DNA of 64,000 nucleotides from Janthinobacterium lividum PAMC 25724 (GTDB lineage Bacteria; Pseudomonadota; Gammaproteobacteria; Burkholderiales; Burkholderiaceae_D), in NCBI GenBank assembly GCA_000242815.2, contig AHHB01000014.1:62001-126000 (forward strand). Direction: 5' to 3'. The position numbers were made by a program, and so were the translations under genes. Of this stretch, positions 35,784 through 44,441 are shown one piece after another. Positions within the stretch are counted from its first letter, which is position 1, and each line of letters opens with the position of its first letter. Below the pieces are notes generated by a model. The model saw only the letters and a program-made list of their open reading frames with translations. It did not search any database and was not told where the DNA came from.

Positions 35784-37207
35784 ATGAACGCCGTACTCAA
35801 ATTGCAACACGACTACACCATCGCCGATATCACTCTGGCCGCATGGGGCGACAAAGAAATCAAGATTGCTGAAACGGAAATGCCAGGCCTGATGGCCATC
35901 CGCGAGGAATTCGCGGCAGCGCAGCCTCTGAAAGGCGCGCGCATCACCGGTTCCATCCACATGACTATCCAGACCGCTGTCCTGATCCAGACTTTGGAAG
36001 CACTGGGCGCGCAAGTGCGTTGGGCATCGTGCAATATCTACTCGACACAAGATCACGCTGCCGCCGCCATCGCTGCTGCCGGCACGGCCGTGTTTGCCGT
36101 CAAGGGTGAATCGCTTGATGAATACTGGGAATACACGCACCGTATCTTCGAATGGCCGAGCGTCGACGGCAAGGCTGTCTACTCGAACATGATCCTCGAC
36201 GATGGCGGCGACGCGACCCTGCTGCTGCATCTGGGCGTGCGCGCCGAGAGCGATATCTCGGTGCTGGCCAACCCTGGCTCGGAAGAAGAGATCTGCCTGT
36301 TCAACTCGATCAAGCAGCGCTTGCTGGTCGACCCGACCTGGTACTCGAAGCGTCTGCCGGAAATCCTCGGCGTGACCGAAGAAACCACCACCGGCGTGCA
36401 CCGTTTGTACCAGATGCACAGGGATGGCAAGCTGGCTTTCCCCGCGATCAACGTCAACGATTCCGTCACGAAGTCGAAGTTCGACAACCTGTATGGCTGC
36501 CGTGAGTCGCTGGTCGATGGCATCAAGCGCGCCACCGACGTGATGATCGCCGGTAAAGTGGCGGTGATCGCCGGCTACGGTGACGTCGGCAAGGGTTCGG
36601 CCCAAGCCATGCGCGCCCTGTCGGCGCAAGTATGGGTGACGGAAGTCGACCCGATCTGCGCACTGCAGGCGGCGATGGAAGGCTACCGCGTGGTGACCAT
36701 GGATTACGCCTGCGAACACGGCGACACTTCGTTACCGCTACCGGCAATTACCACATCCTCACGCACGATCACCTGACGCGCATGAAAGACCAGGCCATCG
36801 TCTGCAACATTGGTCACTTCGATAATGAAATCGACGTTACTTCGTTGAAGCAATACGAGTGGGAAAACATCAAGCCGCAAGTCGACCACATCATCTTCCC
36901 GTCGGGCCGTCGCATCATCCTGCTGGCCGAAGGTCGTCTGGTCAACCTCGGTTGCGGCACGGGCCACCCGTCGTACGTGATGAGTTCGTCGTTTGCCAAT
37001 CAGACGATCGCCCAAATCGAGTTGTACGCGAATACGGCCAATTATCCGGTCGGCGTGTACACCTTGCCAAAACACCTGGACGAAAAAGTCGCTCGTTTGC
37101 AACTCAAAAAGTTGAATGCGCAGCTGACGGAACTGACGCAAGAGCAAGCCGACTACATCGGCGTGCGCACGGAAGGCCCGTATAAACCTGAGCACTACCG
37201 TTACTAA
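35784..37207 (+). pseudogene. ahcY: S-adenosylhomocysteine hydrolase, broken by a one-base deletion
   Basis: AhcY splits SAH into adenosine and homocysteine, relieving product inhibition of methyltransferases. The first frame covers the substrate domain and the NAD-binding [16 protein letters not shown], and reads correctly to YACEHGD. The expected [10 protein letters not shown] then appears in another frame and continues to the canonical C-terminus KPEHYRY. GACACTTCGTTACC should be GACATCTTCGTTACC, so one T is missing near 36726. Restored length is 474 residues, normal for the family. As written, the first frame stops at 36776. The intact riboswitch, RBS and both halves make a sequencing error a strong possibility. 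Confidence 0.93.
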
Positions 37208-37211
37208 GATG

Positions 37212-37267
37212 GTTGCCTCATGAACCTACTGCGCGGCGAATCCGCTCGCTACGGCTCCTGAGGCAAC
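37212..37267. repeat. Inverted repeat after ahcY
   Basis: A 9-bp perfect inverted repeat, GTTGCCTCA / TGAGGCAAC, encloses 38 bases that contain their own GCGG/CCGC hairpin. No T-run follows. It may be a leader or processing structure between ahcY and the small membrane protein. Confidence 0.5.
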
Positions 37268-37331
37268 AAGACTGATCGGTAATCTTTGTGCCGGCTGTTG
37301 CCGGCCTGAGTTTCTTTGACAGGCTGGAGAA

Positions 37332-37688
37332 ATGCGCTTGCTACTAAGTTGGTTTATCAATGCGGCAGCCCTGTTTGCCGTTCCTTACCTGATGCACTCG
37401 GTGACGGTGAGCAGCGGCTGGACCGCCCTGCTGGCCGCTGCCGTGCTGGGACTGGTCAATGCGCTGATCCGCCCCCTGCTGATCTTGCTGACCCTGCCCG
37501 TGACATTTTTGTCCCTGGGCCTGTTCATCCTGATCATCAATGGCTTCATGTTCTGGCTGGTGGCGCAGATGATCGGCGGTTTCCATGTCGCCAGTTTCTG
37601 GTCTGCCGTCGGCGGTGCCATTCTGTACAGCATCATTTCCTGGGCCTTGTCGACCTTACTTTTGAGTAATGACGATGGAAAAGCATAA
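37332..37688 (+). CDS. Phage-holin-family (YvlD/DUF360-type) membrane protein
   Basis: A 118-residue integral membrane protein with four hydrophobic segments (about residues 3-20, 28-48, 55-75 and 85-108). MRLLLSWFINAAALFAVPYL and LGLVNALIRPLLILLTLP match the small four-helix family annotated as phage holin family proteins, which in bacteria are not phage genes. Function unknown. It sits between ahcY and metF, a conserved Burkholderiales position, and overlaps the metF start by 14 bases. Confidence 0.85.
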   Translation: MRLLLSWFINAAALFAVPYLMHSVTVSSGWTALLAAAVLGLVNALIRPLLILLTLPVTFLSLGLFILIINGFMFWLVAQMIGGFHVASFWSAVGGAILYSIISWALSTLLLSNDDGKA

Positions 37689-38505
37689 TTTCAGTATTGA
37701 GTTTTTCCCGCCGAAAACCCCGGAAGGGGCGGAAAAGCTGCGCGCCACGCGTACCAAGTTGTCTCAATTGCAGCCGAAGTACTTCTCGGTGACGTTCGGT
37801 GCCGGTGGCACCACGCAGCAGGGTACGCTCGACACCGTGCGCGAGATCCTGGCGGCCGGCGAACAAGCTGCGCCTCATCTGTCTTGCGTCGGCGGCTCGC
37901 GCGAATCGATCCGCGCCGTGCTGGCCGACTTCAAGGCGGCCGGCGTGAGCCGCATCGTGGCCCTGCGCGGCGACTTGCCCAGTGGCTACGGTGCCTCGGG
38001 TGAGTTCCGCTACGCCAACGAACTGGTGGAATTCATTCGCGCCGAGACGGGCGAGCATTTCCACATCGAAGTGGCGGCCTATCCGGAAGTGCACCCGCAA
38101 GCCCGTTCGCCACAGGACGACTTGAATGCGTTTGCGCGCAAGGTGCAGGCCGGTGCCGATGCGGCCATCACCCAGTACTTCTACAATGCCGACGCGTATT
38201 TCCAGTTTGTCGAGCAGACGCAGAAGATGGGTATCAACGTGCCTATCGTGGCCGGCATCATGCCGATCACGAATTACACGCAGCTGATGCGCTTTTCGGA
38301 CATGTGCGGTGCGGAAATTCCACGCTGGGTGCGTCTGAAACTGGCCAGCTTCGGCGATGACAGCGCGTCCATCAAGGCCTTTGGGCTGGACGTGGTGACG
38401 GCCCTGTGCGAGCGTTTGCTGGAAGGCGGCGCGCCAGGCTTGCACTTCTACAGCATGAACCAGGCCGCGCCCACGACCGCACTCTGGCAGCGCCTGGTGA
38501 AGTGA
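37675..38505 (+). CDS. metF: 5,10-methylenetetrahydrofolate reductase
   Basis: A 276-residue FAD enzyme reducing methylene-THF to methyl-THF, the methyl donor for methionine regeneration. The N-terminus FSIEFFPPKTPEGAEKL and SVTFGAGGTTQQGT are diagnostic; ALRGDLPSGYG and AGIMPITNYTQLMRF line the active site. ATG 37675 is preferred over ATG 37669 because a GAG lies at better spacing. Proximity to metK and ahcY makes a SAM-cycle cluster. It meets the 5-FCL gene tail to tail 20 bases on, with no terminator visible. Confidence 0.96.
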   Translation: MEKHNFSIEFFPPKTPEGAEKLRATRTKLSQLQPKYFSVTFGAGGTTQQGTLDTVREILAAGEQAAPHLSCVGGSRESIRAVLADFKAAGVSRIVALRGDLPSGYGASGEFRYANELVEFIRAETGEHFHIEVAAYPEVHPQARSPQDDLNAFARKVQAGADAAITQYFYNADAYFQFVEQTQKMGINVPIVAGIMPITNYTQLMRFSDMCGAEIPRWVRLKLASFGDDSASIKAFGLDVVTALCERLLEGGAPGLHFYSMNQAAPTTALWQRLVK

Positions 38506-38525
38506 AGTAAACCGTACTGATTGAG

Positions 38526-39125
38526 TTATAGCAGATCGCCCTCGGTCATGATGTGATCGAGGGCGATGTCGTATTCGCCGTCGGGAAAACTGGCCGCCAG
38601 GCAGGCATAGGCGATGCCCAGCGTGCGTGGACGCGGCGTGGTCGCCAGCGTACGGTCGTAATAGCCGCCGCCATAGCCGAGCCGAAAACGCTCGCCATTG
38701 AATCCCAGGCAAGGCACTAGCACAGTGGCTGGCGCCGGGCCCAGGCGCAACTGGGCCGGTACGGCCACGCCCATGCCATCCTTGAGCATCGCTTCACCGG
38801 GTGTCCAGGCAGAAAAGGCCAGCGGTGCATGCTGTGCCAGCACTACCGGCAAGCATAATTTTACGCCGCGCGCGGCCAGCTGCGCATAGGCGGGGTGCAA
38901 GTCCGGCTCGCCGTGCAGTGGCCAGTACACGCCCAGTTCTCCGATGTTTTCCTGCGCGCACCAGTCGAGCAGACGCTGCGCAATGGCCGCATCCCACCCG
39001 GCGCGCGTGGCGACGGGCAGGGCGCGCCGGGCTGCCAGCAGAGCCTTGCGCAAGCGCGCTTTGTCGTGTGGCGCAATGGGTGGCCGCGCAGCCGGATCGC
39101 ATGTTATTCTAGGGTCGCTATTCAT
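38526..39125 (-). CDS. 5-formyltetrahydrofolate cyclo-ligase
   Basis: A 199-residue enzyme (5-FCL, often fau/ygfA) that recycles 5-formyl-THF to methenyl-THF using ATP. The N-terminus has KARLRKALLAARRALP. The diagnostic substrate loop is RLGYGGGYYDRTLA near residue 148, and VLVPCLGFNGERF precedes it. It links to the one-carbon metabolism of the convergent metF. The divergent neighbour is the lytic transglycosylase, 32 bases away, so the two share a promoter region. Confidence 0.94.
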   Translation of the reverse strand: MNSDPRITCDPAARPPIAPHDKARLRKALLAARRALPVATRAGWDAAIAQRLLDWCAQENIGELGVYWPLHGEPDLHPAYAQLAARGVKLCLPVVLAQHAPLAFSAWTPGEAMLKDGMGVAVPAQLRLGPAPATVLVPCLGFNGERFRLGYGGGYYDRTLATTPRPRTLGIAYACLAASFPDGEYDIALDHIMTEGDLL

Positions 39126-39157
39126 ATCACCATCAAGTTAAGATTGAGAGCCGTACA

Positions 39158-41137
39158 TTGATTTCCCCACTGAAATGGATTGCCGGCACGATGCTGTGTG
39201 TTGCATCGGCCTTGTCTCCCCTGGCCGCCCTGGCCCAGATATCGGCCAGCGTCGCTCCTGCCGCACCCGATACGCGCAGCGAGGACGATGCCTTCCTGCT
39301 GCTGCGCGACGCCGCGCGCAAGGATGACGCCGAAAAAGCCGATTTTTATGCGGGACGCCTGACGAATTACCAGATTGCTGCCTATGTTGATTATTATCGG
39401 CTGAAACCGCGCATCAAACAGCTGACCGAAGCGCAATTTCGCGATTACCTGAATCGCTACAAGGGCAGCGCCATCGCCGACCGTTTCCGCAACGACTGGC
39501 TGCTGGAGCTGGGCCGCAAGCGCGACTGGGTCGTGTTTGACGAGCAATACCCGCAATTCGCTCTCGACGATGATACCCAACTCAAATGCTATGCGCTGCT
39601 GTCGCGCGCCGCCAAGGGGCAGAACGTGGCGCCCGAGGCGCGCAATCTGCTGCTGTCACCGCCTGGTTATGGCGAAGCGTGCGGCAGCCTGATCGCCGTA
39701 TTGGCGCAAAATGGACAATTTGACGCCAATGAGCTGTGGGCGCAGATCCGCCTGGCGGGCCAGACGAATGCCACCGGCCCGGCGCGCCGCATCGCGCTGC
39801 TGCTGGGCGCGTCCGATGCGAAGATGGCGCAAGCGATCGACTTGCCCGCGCTGACGCTGGCCAAGGGCCCGGGCCCCAGCCGTGCCGAGCATGAAATGTA
39901 CCTGGTCGCCATCGGCCGCATGGCGAAAAGCACCTTGAAACTGGGCGTCGTGGCCCTGCAAAAGGCCAGCGGACAACTGACGCCGCAAGAGCAGGCCATC
40001 GGCTGGGCCAACCTGGCCTTGCAGGCATCGTATGCGCTGGCGCCGGAAGCGTTTGAATATTGGCAAAAATCGAATGGCGCACCGCTGACTCTGGAGCAGA
40101 TGCAATGGAAAACGCGCATTGCCTTGCGCGAAAGCAATTGGCCCATGGTGAAATCGACGATTCAAGCCATGCCCGCCTCCCTGCGCACGGACCCCACCTG
40201 GGTCTACTGGCTGGCGCGCGCGCTGCAGACGGAAACGCCGGGCCGTGCGAACACGCAGGCCGATACCCTGTATCGCACGATTGCCGAGCAGTCGAATTTC
40301 TACGGCTTGCTGGCCAATGAAGAGCTGGGTAACCATCTGTTGTTGCCGCCGCCGGGCCAGCCTGTCAGTCCTGCGGAAATCGCCGCCATGGCGGCCAATC
40401 CGGGCTTGCAGCGCGCCTTGAAGTTTTTCAATATGCGCTTGCGCTTCGAAGGCACGCGCGAGTGGAACTGGGAATTACGTTCGATGACGGATCGGCAACA
40501 TCTGGCGGCGGCGGAATTTGCGCGCCAGAACAATGTGCTCGACCGCATGGTCAACACCTCGGACCGCACGCGCCTGGAAGTGGACTATACGCAGCGCTAT
40601 CCGACGCCGCATGACGACGTCATGCACCCGGTCACGCAAACCCTGGGTCTGGATAAAGCCTTGGTGTATGGCTTGATTCGTCAGGAATCGCGCTTCATCA
40701 TGGATGCGCAGTCGCATGTGGGCGCCTCCGGCTTGATGCAGGTAATGCCATCGACGGCCCGCTACGTGGCCAAGAAAATCGGCCTTACCGATTTCGTCAC
40801 GGAAACCTTGAGCGATGTGCGCACCAACGTCTTGCTGGGCACGAATTACCTGAACATGGTGCTCGGCGGCCTCGACGGTTCGCAAGTGCTGGCCAGCGCC
40901 GCCTACAATGCCGGGCCGGGACGCTTGCGCATCTGGCGCGCCAGCATGACGCGTCCGCTGGAAGGCGCCATCTTTGCCGAAACGATTCCGTACACGGAAA
41001 CGCGCGGCTATGTGAAAAACGTGATGGCCAACGCCACTTACTATGCGGCTCTGTTCGACAAGCGCCCGCAATCGCTGAAGGCGCGCCTGGGCACCGTGGG
41101 ACCGAAAAACAGCGCCATCGCAGCCGATTTGCCTTGA
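39158..41137 (+). CDS. Soluble lytic murein transglycosylase (Slt70-like)
   Basis: A 659-residue periplasmic enzyme that cleaves peptidoglycan to 1,6-anhydromuropeptides. A signal peptide (residues 1-27) is followed by a large superhelical U/L region with many paired helices. The C-terminal SLT domain (about 485-635) has the catalytic Glu in IRQESRFIMDAQSHVGASGL, then MQVMPSTA, NVLLGTNYLNMVL and AYNAGPGRLRIW. The start is a TTG at 39158 with GAGAG upstream; no closer ATG exists. It opens a run with the GST gene 22 bases after. Confidence 0.94.
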   Translation: MISPLKWIAGTMLCVASALSPLAALAQISASVAPAAPDTRSEDDAFLLLRDAARKDDAEKADFYAGRLTNYQIAAYVDYYRLKPRIKQLTEAQFRDYLNRYKGSAIADRFRNDWLLELGRKRDWVVFDEQYPQFALDDDTQLKCYALLSRAAKGQNVAPEARNLLLSPPGYGEACGSLIAVLAQNGQFDANELWAQIRLAGQTNATGPARRIALLLGASDAKMAQAIDLPALTLAKGPGPSRAEHEMYLVAIGRMAKSTLKLGVVALQKASGQLTPQEQAIGWANLALQASYALAPEAFEYWQKSNGAPLTLEQMQWKTRIALRESNWPMVKSTIQAMPASLRTDPTWVYWLARALQTETPGRANTQADTLYRTIAEQSNFYGLLANEELGNHLLLPPPGQPVSPAEIAAMAANPGLQRALKFFNMRLRFEGTREWNWELRSMTDRQHLAAAEFARQNNVLDRMVNTSDRTRLEVDYTQRYPTPHDDVMHPVTQTLGLDKALVYGLIRQESRFIMDAQSHVGASGLMQVMPSTARYVAKKIGLTDFVTETLSDVRTNVLLGTNYLNMVLGGLDGSQVLASAAYNAGPGRLRIWRASMTRPLEGAIFAETIPYTETRGYVKNVMANATYYAALFDKRPQSLKARLGTVGPKNSAIAADLP

Positions 41138-41159
41138 ACCACACCTTTGATACCCGACC

Positions 41160-41876
41160 ATGCAAACGACTATCCTCGACCCTAGCCTGACGCAAACCCT
41201 GGCCGCCGCGCGCGCGCCGGGCCTGACCCTGATCATCGGCAACAAGAATTACTCGTCCTGGTCGATGCGCCCGTGGGTGGCCATGACAGCGTTCGGCATT
41301 GCGTTCCAGGAAGTGCGCGTGCTGCTCGACCAGAGCGACACGGCGACGAAAATTGCCGAGTATTCGGCCTGCGGCCGCGTGCCCGTGCTGCTGGCGGGAG
41401 AAATGACGATTTGGGATAGCCTGGCCATTTGCGAATACCTGGCCGAGCAGTTTCCTGACAAGCAGCTGTGGCCGCAAGACGTGGCCGCGCGTGCCATGGC
41501 GCGCTGTATCTGCGCGGAAATGCATTCCGGTTTTGCCGGCTTGCGCACCGATATGTCGATGAATATCCGTGCGCAGTTGCCGGGACGGGGCCGCACCGCC
41601 GCGGCGCAGGCCGACATAGGCCGCCTCAGCGAAATCTGGGAAGAGTGTTTATCGCGCTTTGGCCACCACCAGTTCCTGTTTGGCGAGTTTTCCATCGCCG
41701 ATGCGTATTTTGCCCCTGTCGTGATGCGTTTCCGCACGTATGGCGTGTCGCTGGCGCCGGCGCTGAACGCCTATTGCGAGCGCGTGCGGGCGCACCCGGC
41801 CGTCGCGCGCTGGATCACGGAAGCGCTGGCGGAGACGGAAGTTGCTGCCAAGCACGACGCGCAATTACCCGATTAA
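41160..41876 (+). CDS. Glutathione S-transferase family protein
   Basis: A 238-residue GST-fold protein. The thioredoxin-like domain has GNKNYSSWSMRPWVAM with the probable catalytic Ser and the cis-Pro in GRVPVL. Further motifs are WDSLAICEYLAEQFP and the alpha-helical domain with FGEFSIADAYFAPVV. The NKNYSSWSLRPW pattern is that of the zeta-like/YfcF-related GSTs. Substrate unknown. It lies between the transglycosylase and CCA genes, with the CCA start 13 bases past its stop. Confidence 0.9.
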   Translation: MQTTILDPSLTQTLAAARAPGLTLIIGNKNYSSWSMRPWVAMTAFGIAFQEVRVLLDQSDTATKIAEYSACGRVPVLLAGEMTIWDSLAICEYLAEQFPDKQLWPQDVAARAMARCICAEMHSGFAGLRTDMSMNIRAQLPGRGRTAAAQADIGRLSEIWEECLSRFGHHQFLFGEFSIADAYFAPVVMRFRTYGVSLAPALNAYCERVRAHPAVARWITEALAETEVAAKHDAQLPD

Positions 41877-41889
41877 AGAGAAGTTGATG

Positions 41890-42987
41890 ATGAAGATATA
41901 CACGGTCGGTGGCGCGGTGCGCGACCAACTGCTGGGCTTGCCCGTGAAAGACCACGACCATGTCGTCGTGGGCGCCACGCCGGAAGACATGCTGCGCCAA
42001 GGTTTTCGGCCCGTCGGCAAGGATTTCCCCGTTTTTTTGCATCCGAAGACGCAGGAAGAGTATGCCTTGGCCCGCACGGAGCGCAAGACGGCCCCCGGCT
42101 ACCGTGGCTTTGTCTTCCATACGGCGCCCGACGTCACGCTGGAAGACGACCTGGTGCGGCGCGATCTCACCATCAACGCCATCGCCATGGCCGAGGATGG
42201 CAGCCTGACCGACCCGTTCGGCGGTATGCACGATATTGAGAATAAAGTCTTTCGCCACGTCTCCGAGGCATTTGGCGAAGACCCCGTGCGCATCTTGCGC
42301 CTGGCCCGCTTTGCCGCCCGTTTCGACGCTTTTACGGTGGCACCGGCCACCCTGGCCCTGATGCGCCAGATGGTGGCGGATGGTGAAGTCGATGCCCTGG
42401 TGGCCGAGCGCGTATGGCAGGAGGTGGCCAAGGGCTTGATGGAAAGCCATCCTTCGCGCATGTTGACGGTGCTGCATGAGTGCGGCGCGCTGGCGCGCAT
42501 CATGGGGGAAATTGCACTCAGCGAGCGCTTGCTGAAGGTAATCGATCATGCTGCCGCGCAAGGTGTTGAATTGCCAGTGCGCTACGCCGTCTTGATGCTG
42601 CATGTGAGCAAGGCTGCCATCGAGCAGCTGAGTGAGCGCCTGCGCGTGCCCAATGAGTGCCGCGAACTGGCCGTCATGGCGGCGCGCGAACGCGACAATA
42701 TCAACGCTGCGCTGGACTTGAGTGCTGCAGCCAGCGTCGCCTTCTGCGAACGCTGCGATGGCTTGCGCAAGCCGCAGCGCTTTGCGCAACTGCTGCAAGC
42801 GGTGGCTTGCGATGGGCTGGTCAGCGGCGACTTTGCGCCGGCGGCACGGCTGCAGGGCGCGCTGGATGCGGCGCGTGGCGTCAACGCGGGCGCGCTGGCG
42901 CAAGCCTGCGCGCAGCCGAAACGCATCCCCGAAGTGATCCACGAAGCGCGGGTAGTCGCCGTGCAAGCATTCCTGGCCCAGGCTTGA
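41890..42987 (+). CDS. cca: CCA tRNA nucleotidyltransferase with degenerate HD domain
   Basis: A 365-residue class II enzyme adding CCA to tRNA 3' ends. The head is canonical: MKIYTVGGAVRDQLLGLP, the catalytic DHD in KDHDHVVVG, ARTERKTAPGYRG and RRDLTINAIA. In E. coli Cca (412 residues) a C-terminal HD domain carries HDLGKG phosphohydrolase residues. Here that stretch is about 45 residues shorter and reads MLHVSKAA, so the Asp is gone. The 2',3'-cyclic phosphodiesterase activity is thus probably missing while the nucleotidyl transfer is intact. ATG 41890 is preferred, six bases after GAGAAG. Confidence 0.93.
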   Translation: MKIYTVGGAVRDQLLGLPVKDHDHVVVGATPEDMLRQGFRPVGKDFPVFLHPKTQEEYALARTERKTAPGYRGFVFHTAPDVTLEDDLVRRDLTINAIAMAEDGSLTDPFGGMHDIENKVFRHVSEAFGEDPVRILRLARFAARFDAFTVAPATLALMRQMVADGEVDALVAERVWQEVAKGLMESHPSRMLTVLHECGALARIMGEIALSERLLKVIDHAAAQGVELPVRYAVLMLHVSKAAIEQLSERLRVPNECRELAVMAARERDNINAALDLSAAASVAFCERCDGLRKPQRFAQLLQAVACDGLVSGDFAPAARLQGALDAARGVNAGALAQACAQPKRIPEVIHEARVVAVQAFLAQA

Positions 42988-43074
42988 GGGGCGGGAATAG
43001 GCTACAATAACGCCATAATGTTGCACCGCACAATATCGGCCTGACGTGCCGCAGCACCGTCCCCAGGAGTCGTC

Positions 43075-43791
43075 GTGACCTTACCAAAGCTGTTCCAAAA
43101 TCTGTTTCGCCGCTGGCGCAATCGTAGCGGCGGCGCGCGCCCGAGCGTGTTGGTCAAGCAGTTGCATGAGCGCGACCGGCGCCGCATGATGAAGCATTTC
43201 CTGTCGCTGGAGAAAAGTGACCGCCTGCTGCGCTTCGGCAGCGCCTTGCCCGATGAACTGGTGGCGCAGTACGTGCAGAAGATGGATTTCTCGCGCGACA
43301 TGATTTATGGCGTCTATAACAGCTTGTTCAAACTGGTGGGCGTGGGGCATCTGGCGTTCGCGCCGAAGGACAAGTCGCCGGCGAAAAGCGTCGTCACGGA
43401 CAAGGAGCAGGTGGCCGAGTTTGGCGTATCGGTGTCGAAATCCATGCGCGGCATGGGGGTGGGCTCGAAATTGTTCGAGCGGGCGGCTATCCACTGCCGT
43501 AACAACGATGTCGATACCCTGTACATGCATTGTCTGTCATCGAACAAGACGATGATGCATATCGCCAAGAAGGCGGGCATGGAAATCCAGCGCGACTATG
43601 GCGAAGCCGATGCTTATTTGAAATTATTGCCGCCGAACCCATCGAGCATGCTGCAGGAAGCCGTGCAGGAGCAGTTCGCCATGTTCGACTATACGTTCAA
43701 GGCCAACGCGCGCGCTGCGTATAAGCTGTTCGAGCGCTTGCCGGGGCGCAAGAAGCCAGTGCCGCCCGCATCTGCGCCGCCAGCCGACTGA
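43075..43791 (+). CDS. GNAT-family N-acetyltransferase
   Basis: A 238-residue protein. The GNAT fold spans roughly residues 45-190. It contains VGVGHLAFAPKD, EFGVSVSKSMRGMGVGSKLFERAAIH (acetyl-CoA loop MGVGSKLF) and KAGMEIQRDYGEADAYL. N- and C-terminal extensions are basic or Pro-rich. The substrate is unknown. The GTG start follows CAGGAG. The stop abuts the leftward Lrp gene stop, so the two are convergent. Confidence 0.9.
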   Translation: MTLPKLFQNLFRRWRNRSGGARPSVLVKQLHERDRRRMMKHFLSLEKSDRLLRFGSALPDELVAQYVQKMDFSRDMIYGVYNSLFKLVGVGHLAFAPKDKSPAKSVVTDKEQVAEFGVSVSKSMRGMGVGSKLFERAAIHCRNNDVDTLYMHCLSSNKTMMHIAKKAGMEIQRDYGEADAYLKLLPPNPSSMLQEAVQEQFAMFDYTFKANARAAYKLFERLPGRKKPVPPASAPPAD

Positions 43792-44316
43792 TTACAGCAG
43801 CGGCAGCGCCGTCGTATCCTTGATGCGCTGCAAGGCAAAGCTTGATTTGACGTCCAGCACGGCCGGGTGGCGCAGCAGGGTCGCCATCATGAAGCGCGAA
43901 AAATGCTCCATGTCTTCCACGTGCACGCGCAGCAGATAATCCATTTCCCCCGTCATCGCATAGCAGGCCAGCACTTCCGGCCATTGCGCCACCGCCACGG
44001 CAAAGTCGGCACGTGGCGAGGTATGCGTGACCAGATTGGGCGCCAGCACGCGCGCCGTGCTGTGGGCAGTGTCGCCGCTGTGCTTTTCCAGCCGCACATT
44101 GACGTAGGCCAGCAAGCCCAGGCCGATCTTTTCCGGGTCCAGCAGGGCCACATATTGGCGGATGACGCCTGCTTCTTCCAGCCGTTTGACGCGGCGCAAG
44201 CATGGCGACGGCGACAGGCTGACCTGTTCGGCTACATCCTGATTCGACAGGCGGCCATCGGCCTGCAGGACCGCAAGGATCTTGCGGTCCGTTTTATCCA
44301 ACGTAATTTTGCTCAT
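43792..44316 (-). CDS. Lrp/AsnC-family transcriptional regulator
   Basis: A 174-residue regulator. The N-terminal HTH (residues 5-60) contains DKTDRKILAVLQADGRLSNQDVAEQVSLSPSPCLRRV, here cited as positions only. The C-terminal RAM/ligand domain has PRADFAVAVAQWPEVLACYAMTGEMDYLLRVHVEDM. Lrp-type proteins sense amino acids. Start ATG 44316 follows GGAGGAAGC. It is divergent from hppD across a 125-base region holding a perfect 15-bp palindrome, so it probably controls tyrosine/phenylalanine breakdown and itself. Confidence 0.9.
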   Translation of the reverse strand: MSKITLDKTDRKILAVLQADGRLSNQDVAEQVSLSPSPCLRRVKRLEEAGVIRQYVALLDPEKIGLGLLAYVNVRLEKHSGDTAHSTARVLAPNLVTHTSPRADFAVAVAQWPEVLACYAMTGEMDYLLRVHVEDMEHFSRFMMATLLRHPAVLDVKSSFALQRIKDTTALPLL

Positions 44317-44341
44317 GCTTCCTCCGGTGGTTCTCGTTCCA

Positions 44342-44356
44342 CGCAATATTATTGCG
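44342..44356. promoter_or_regulatory. Perfect 15-bp palindrome, likely Lrp/AsnC operator
   Basis: CGCAATA-T-TATTGCG, exactly symmetric about the central T. It is AT-rich in the middle and of the size Lrp/AsnC proteins bind, and it is placed between the divergent regulator and hppD. Confidence 0.65.
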
Positions 44357-44441
44357 CAAATCATGGTTGTTCGGGAGATCTTTGGCATTTAATGCCCGTG
44401 ACCCACGCCTATACTGTGCTTTACTTTTTGGAGGAGACATC

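Noticed and set aside
37332-37688. Phage holin as evidence of a prophage
   Set aside because: No other phage genes are nearby, and this small four-helix family is a normal chromosomal neighbour of metF.
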